Shown one piece after another: positions 30,622 through 35,044 of a stretch of DNA of 35,044 nt (position 1 is the stretch's first letter; each line of letters opens with the position of its first letter). Location: NCBI GenBank assembly GCA_026390345.1, contig JAPLGD010000029.1, positions 1 through 35,044 of the forward strand, in the 5' to 3' direction. Both the position numbers and the translations under genes were made by a program. This DNA is from Candidatus Bipolaricaulota bacterium. Lineage in GTDB: Bacteria > Bipolaricaulota > Bipolaricaulia > UBA7950 > UBA9294. Under the pieces are notes generated by a model that ran no database searches, was not told where the DNA came from, and saw only the letters and a program-made list of their open reading frames with translations.

Positions 30622-33600
30622 CTATCCCGCCTCCGCGTTTGTCCCGACGGCGGTCTCGTCGCCCGCCGGAAGCTCGAGCGAGAAACGCGTGTAGTCGTTC
30701 TCCTGGCTCTCCACGACGAGCGTCCCGCGATGCTCGCGGACGATGCCGTAGCTGACTGAAAGCCCGAGCCCCGTCCCCAGGTCTCGCGGCTTCGTGGTAA
30801 AGAACGGATCGAAGATCCGATCGCGAATCGCATCCGGAACTCCAACCCCGTGATCCTCAACGGTCAGGCGAACTGACCGGCGTCCGTCACGCACCACCGT
30901 CTCGCCGTGGATCTCGATCTTCTTCCGATCGTCGTGCCCGGGGAACCGCGCGTTCAGCGCGTCGCGCGCGTTTGTTAGGAGGTTCAGGACGACCTGCTGC
31001 ATTTGCTGGCTGCGGCAGCGCACGGGCGGAAGATCCGCCGGGACGTCGACGGTAACCTCGATCTGGTCCTTGCGAAGGACCGCGCCGATGAGCGACAGGG
31101 TCGCGTCCACGATGTCGACCATGCGCGCCGGGCTGTGCCTCTCCTTCTCCTGACGTGCAAACGAGAGAAGATTGCGAACCGTCTTCGCAATCCGGTTGCC
31201 CTCCTCGATGATCTGCGAGGCGAACTCCTGGAGGTTGGCCGCGTCGGTTCGAGCCCGGATCAACTCCGCGTAGTTGATCATCCCGGTGAGCGGGTTGTTG
31301 ATCTCGTGGGCAATCCCGCTCGCCATCGTCCCGATCGACTCCAGCTTCTGGGCCTGGCGGAGTTGGGCTTCCAGCCGCTCCCTCGCCGCCTCCGCCTCGC
31401 GTCGAGCGCTGACGTCCTCGACGGTCCCCTCGTAGCAGAGGGCGCGCCCTTTCGCATCGCGGACAGCGACGGCGTTCTCGCGGACGTAGACCGTGGACCC
31501 GTCCGCGCGCTCCCACGCGGCTTCGTTGCCTAGGATGGAGCCGTCCTGTTCGAGGCGCTCTTTGAACGCCGAGCGCGAGTACTTCGGCGCGTAACCCTTC
31601 TCCTCAAGGTTGCGCGCCGCAAGGTCTTCGAACGAGCTGAACCCAAGCATCTTCACGAGCGCCGGGTTCGCGGCGAGAATCCGGCCGTCCGGCGTGGTCC
31701 GGTAGATGCCGAGGACGGCGTTTTCGAACAGCGATCGGTACCGCTCCTCGCTCAGCTCGAGCGCCGCCTCGGCGCGCCGTCGTGCCTCGGCCGCGTCGAG
31801 GTCGTGCAGCGCAAACGCTAGGTCCCCGGCGACTTCACGAAAGAGCGACAACTCCTCGTCGTCCGTCGCCCACGCCGCCGGCACCGCGACGACGAGCACA
31901 CCGTAGATCCGGGTCTCGTGCCGAAGCGGCACGACAACCGCGGCTGTGTCCGCGCGGCGGATGTTCGCCGGGCAGCCGGCACAGTCCTCGGTCGGCTCCG
32001 TGAGGACGAACGACTCGCCACGCACCAGCACGCGGCGGCAACAGGCGGGGAGGTCACCCCGCAGCATCCGCTCACGCAGGATCGCGAACGCCTCGCTGAC
32101 CCCTGCCTCCGCGACTCGGAGGGGGTGCCCCTCCGAGTCGACCTCGACGATCCACGCATATCGTACGCCCTCGGTCGCGACGAGCTCTCGGCACCCCTGT
32201 TCGAGCAGTCGGCCGCGGTCCGTCTCCCGGGAAATGAGTTGGTTGACGTTTCGAATCGCCCGCAGTACGGCGTTCACGTGCGCGAGCCGCGTCGCCTGCG
32301 CCCTCAGCTCGGAGATGTCCTCGCCCGAACTCAGGGTCCCGTGGATCCTTCCCTCCTCATCGCTGAGGATCGTGTTATGCCAAAGGATGAGCCGCGTGTC
32401 CCCGTCGCGGCGCAGCACGGCGTTTTCGACGCTCGCCGTCGAGGCGACGTTGCCGTTCATCAGCGTGTCGAACACAGCGCGCGTCTCCGCACGGGCCTCC
32501 TCCGGAAGGCACGTCGAGAACCAGTCACGGCCGACGAGATCGCTCGGGGAGTCGTACCCGAGCACCTCGACCGCCCGGCGGTTCACAAGGTCGATGCGGC
32601 CCCGGGAATCCAGGGCCACGACCATGGCACCCACGACGTCGAGGTGAAGCTGAGCGCGCTCCTTTTCCCGCCGCAGTGCCGCCTCCACGATCTTGAGATC
32701 CGTGATCTCCGAAATCACGACGACGCTCCCCGCGGGCCGGCGCATGCGACTGTGCAGCCGCCGCGGCACCACAAGGACGTCAACCGGCGACCCGTCCTCG
32801 TGCCGCAGGACAGCCTCGTAGCTCCGGATCACTCCCGGGCGCAGCGTCGCCATCTGCCGGCGATGCTCCTCGACGGACCCCTCGGAGAAGAGCTCCGTCA
32901 GAGGGCGCCCGAGGAGGTCTCGGCGCCGGCGACCGAGCATCTGGCAGAGGCGGTCGTTCACGAAGACGGTATTTCCGTCCGCGTCCTCCACGGCGAGGCC
33001 GTCGCCCATCGCTTCGACGACATCCTCGTAGCGCTCTTGCGCCTCTTCCATCCGGCGCAGAAGCGGGCGCGACACGCGAGTGAACGCCCATGCTCCAAGC
33101 AGAATCGCAGCCAATGCCGGGCCCGCGGCCACAAGACCGGCGCGTCGGAATGGCGCCTGCACCTCAGAGAGGTCGATCTTGGCCACGATCCCCAGATCGA
33201 GGACGTCGACCGGCTCGTACGCGGCGAGCACGGTCTGACCGCGGTAATCGAGTGCGATGACCGTTCCCGACTTCCCTTGCAGCGCTCGCCGCATCGGCTC
33301 GGCAAGTTTCGATTCGACGGGGATCTCCGTAGGAGCCTCTGGCGCCGCCTGCGACGCGTGGCTCACGAGGAACACGATCCTGTCGCCCTCACGCCGGGCC
33401 AGAGTGAACTCGCCCGTTCGCCCGACGGTTTCGTACTGCGCGTGCGCGGCGGCCACTTGCTCGACGGTGAGGGCGGTCGCGAGAGAGAGATCGCTGCCGG
33501 CTTCGAGTTCGTGACGAGCGACCGCCTCGATGAGACGAGCCTGGCTGCGCGCCATCTCGGTCAGACGGGCCCTCTCTTCAATGAGCGCGGCTCGATAGAC

Positions 33601-33699
33601 TGCTTCGATCGTCGAGTACGTGACGGCAAGGGTGATGACCGCAAGAAGCACAGCCAGAATCGCCGTGTGCCGGCGTTCGAGCACCGCCCTGACCTTCAC
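30622..33699 (-). CDS. Multi-sensor hybrid-free histidine kinase (periplasmic sensor, PAS, PAS, GAF, PAS)
   Basis: A 1025-residue sensor kinase. One membrane helix (about 12-32), an extracytoplasmic domain (about 35-187) and a second helix (about 188-207) are followed by PAS (about 222-335), PAS (about 350-465), GAF (about 480-635) and PAS (about 650-768). HisKA has H798 in [20 protein letters not shown]. The ATPase has [27 protein letters not shown] and [13 protein letters not shown]. The GAF domain has a CC pair (553-554) and CAGC (573-576), a possible metal site. GTG at 33699 has GAAGGGG upstream and a promoter lies 50-77 nt before it. There is no receiver domain; the partner is the next gene. 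Confidence 0.94.
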   Translation of the reverse strand: MKVRAVLERRHTAILAVLLAVITLAVTYSTIEAVYRAALIEERARLTEMARSQARLIEAVARHELEAGSDLSLATALTVEQVAAAHAQYETVGRTGEFTLARREGDRIVFLVSHASQAAPEAPTEIPVESKLAEPMRRALQGKSGTVIALDYRGQTVLAAYEPVDVLDLGIVAKIDLSEVQAPFRRAGLVAAGPALAAILLGAWAFTRVSRPLLRRMEEAQERYEDVVEAMGDGLAVEDADGNTVFVNDRLCQMLGRRRRDLLGRPLTELFSEGSVEEHRRQMATLRPGVIRSYEAVLRHEDGSPVDVLVVPRRLHSRMRRPAGSVVVISEITDLKIVEAALRREKERAQLHLDVVGAMVVALDSRGRIDLVNRRAVEVLGYDSPSDLVGRDWFSTCLPEEARAETRAVFDTLMNGNVASTASVENAVLRRDGDTRLILWHNTILSDEEGRIHGTLSSGEDISELRAQATRLAHVNAVLRAIRNVNQLISRETDRGRLLEQGCRELVATEGVRYAWIVEVDSEGHPLRVAEAGVSEAFAILRERMLRGDLPACCRRVLVRGESFVLTEPTEDCAGCPANIRRADTAAVVVPLRHETRIYGVLVVAVPAAWATDDEELSLFREVAGDLAFALHDLDAAEARRRAEAALELSEERYRSLFENAVLGIYRTTPDGRILAANPALVKMLGFSSFEDLAARNLEEKGYAPKYSRSAFKERLEQDGSILGNEAAWERADGSTVYVRENAVAVRDAKGRALCYEGTVEDVSARREAEAARERLEAQLRQAQKLESIGTMASGIAHEINNPLTGMINYAELIRARTDAANLQEFASQIIEEGNRIAKTVRNLLSFARQEKERHSPARMVDIVDATLSLIGAVLRKDQIEVTVDVPADLPPVRCRSQQMQQVVLNLLTNARDALNARFPGHDDRKKIEIHGETVVRDGRRSVRLTVEDHGVGVPDAIRDRIFDPFFTTKPRDLGTGLGLSVSYGIVREHRGTLVVESQENDYTRFSLELPAGDETAVGTNAEAG

Positions 33700-33747
33700 G
33701 CGATCGAGCCCCTTCCGCCCCGCTCTCCCTTTCGTTCCGGTCTCGCC

Positions 33748-33776
33748 AGGCTACACGGGAACCGCCGGACCGTCAA
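33748..33776 (-). promoter_or_regulatory. Promoter of the kinase-HD-GYP operon
   Basis: Minus strand: TTGACG at 33776-33771 (5 of 6), 17 nt, then TAGCCT at 33753-33748. The start near 33741 gives a leader of about 42 nt. The -10 is weak but keeps the key first, second and last bases. Confidence 0.5.
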
Positions 33777-33895
33777 ACCCGCGCGAGTTCCGTGGAGACA
33801 TCCTCGGCGCCCGCTCGCCCCCGGCCGTGGCCTTCCGCCTCTCGGAACCGTAGGATGGGAGCGTTCGCGGCCTGCCGCGACTGAGGAGGTCACCC

Positions 33896-35044
33896 TTGAT
33901 CGGCTCGGCTCTCTTGCATCGTCCGCGAGCGTTGGCCTTCCTCGTCGCGTGCCTCGTCGTCGGAGGAAGTCACGCCGTAGGTTCCGCGGCAGGAGCGCCC
34001 GGCCTTGCGCCCGCGACCCCGTGGATCACATACGTCGACTCCTCCGTTGGGCGAATCGCCGTACACGTTTCGGAGCCGCAGGCTCCACGCTACGCCGACG
34101 GCGCCCCCGTCGTTGTGAACGTCTCCGGCTTCTTCACGCCGAGAAGGGGTTTCGCGTTCGAGCTCGATCCGAACGCTCTGGGTGCCGTGTACGTCACTTA
34201 CCTGTGGCCGGGTACGGCCGATCCGCGAACCGGCGCCGCGAGCACGGGAACGTTCGACTTCGGCGGCCCCGAATGCCTCTCCGCCCTGCGGGACGTGATC
34301 CGATTCGCGACGGGTGAGACCGCCGACGTCCACGGCAAGAGGCTCCACGAGTCGACACACCGCCCCGTGTTGTACGACATCGTCGGACTCTACGCCTTCT
34401 CGCACTCGGGGATCGCGGCCACGAACGTCCTCGCCCTGTACGGGACGGAACTCACGCGTGTCCGCTTCTTCGGCGGCCGGGAAAGCCCCACCGTCGACCC
34501 GTTGTATCCACTCGAGCCCGGCCACTGGGACGATGCGGGCGCCCTCGTGGACAACCCGTTCTACGACCCGACGGGGTACACGCCGACCTCCATCGCCATC
34601 GATTACTCGACGGTCTACTGGTCGGAGGGGACGAACGCCCCGCGTTCCACGTGGAGGGCGGAACCGACTACGTCTGCTCGGCCAAGCATCCGCAGATGGA
34701 GGGAAAGGACGTCTGGTCCACGGCGCTCCTCCAAGCGCTTCTCGTAAACGGTGCCCTGACGAGAGAGACGTGGCCTGCGACGCTCGCCACTCCGGAAGAG
34801 GCGACGGCTTGGTGGGACTTCCGAACTACAGTCTGGAACTACCCCCTCCTGGCCGCCGCGCTGCCGGATCTGAAGGTCATGCTCGTCTTTGCCGCCGAGG
34901 ACCACGTCCAGACGGCCGTGGACAAGCCTCACGTACACCAGGCGTACGACGGCTTCCACGAGCGGGCCGGCCTTTGGTGTCGGCTCAACCCGGACCAAAC
35001 CTATGTCGAGACGTTCCTCGCCGATGCGGAGAGCCCTCCGCTGC
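33896..35044 (+). pseudogene. Secreted alpha/beta-hydrolase-like gene with frameshift (runs off window)
   Basis: TTG at 33896 has GAGGAGGT 5 nt upstream. The N-terminus is a signal peptide (ALAFLVACLVVGGSHAV), so the product would be exported. A serine elbow-like FSHSGIAATNVLALYG near residue 165 suggests an alpha/beta-hydrolase fold, although the usual first Gly is replaced. The starting frame turns Arg/Ser-rich after about residue 245 and stops at 34747. From the GGGG at 34627-34630 the -1 frame instead reads on sensibly (DERPAFHVEGGTDYVCSAKH, later LKVMLVFAAEDHVQTAVD) to the window end. One missing G restores a single reading frame. A true mutation and a sequencing error cannot be told apart here. 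Confidence 0.72.

Overview
This window looks like chromosomal sequence from a high-GC bacterium. Genes are densely packed on both strands. No tRNA, rRNA, CRISPR array, integrase or insertion sequence is visible. A hopanoid operon, SecD/YajC, HD-GYP signalling and a CIRCE-like heat-shock operator all point to Bacteria. Several genes start about 6-8 nt after a -10 hexamer, so leaderless mRNAs may be common, as in Deinococcus and Actinobacteria. The phylum cannot be fixed from this window; an uncultured deep-branching lineage is a guess only.

Region 1 (1-7108, all minus strand) reads from high to low coordinate. First comes an operon of a DUF3467 protein, a NarL/DegS-type membrane histidine kinase and its LuxR-type response regulator. 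Next is a second operon: another LuxR-type response regulator, a polyprenyl diphosphate synthase, hpnH, hpnG, ispG and the start of squalene-hopene cyclase. Its cistrons touch or overlap at each junction. It joins isoprenoid supply (IspG of the MEP pathway, prenyl synthase) to hopanoid formation (cyclase) and side-chain extension (HpnH, HpnG), under a co-transcribed regulator.

Region 2 (7143-11828) holds a degenerate intergenic repeat array, a sugar-isomerase-like protein, an MscS-type channel, a small internally duplicated cysteine-containing protein, RNase HI and a DNA polymerase III delta-like protein. Region 3 (11794-15367, minus) is mgtE, a small membrane protein, yajC and secD, with no secF after secD. 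Region 4 (15483-17672, plus) is a cytoplasmic gamma-glutamyltranspeptidase-like enzyme with a YbaK deacylase, ending in a hairpin-repeat array that includes the ybaK stop codon. Region 5 (17683-21852, minus) is an HD-domain protein followed by two tandem M3 oligoendopeptidases.

Region 6 (21948-25244, plus) has a 22-bp tandem repeat, a TauE/SafE permease and a Clp/Hsp100 ATPase that lacks a middle domain and sits behind a sigma70-like promoter and a CIRCE-like operator. Region 7 (25272-28188) has pyrB with a dihydropyrimidinase/dihydroorotase-type amidohydrolase, and a MutT/MTH1-like Nudix enzyme. Region 8 (28185-33776, minus) is a 1025-residue multi-sensor histidine kinase coupled to an 811-residue REC-PAS-GAF-HD-GYP response regulator. 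The window ends in a secreted alpha/beta-hydrolase-like gene with a frameshift at a G-run.

No gene-free stretch exceeds 300 bases. The longest gaps are 7055-7310, 8526-8757 and 21853-22143; they hold the promoters and repeats listed. Starts were chosen from ribosome-binding sites, overlaps and family N-termini. No database search was possible.
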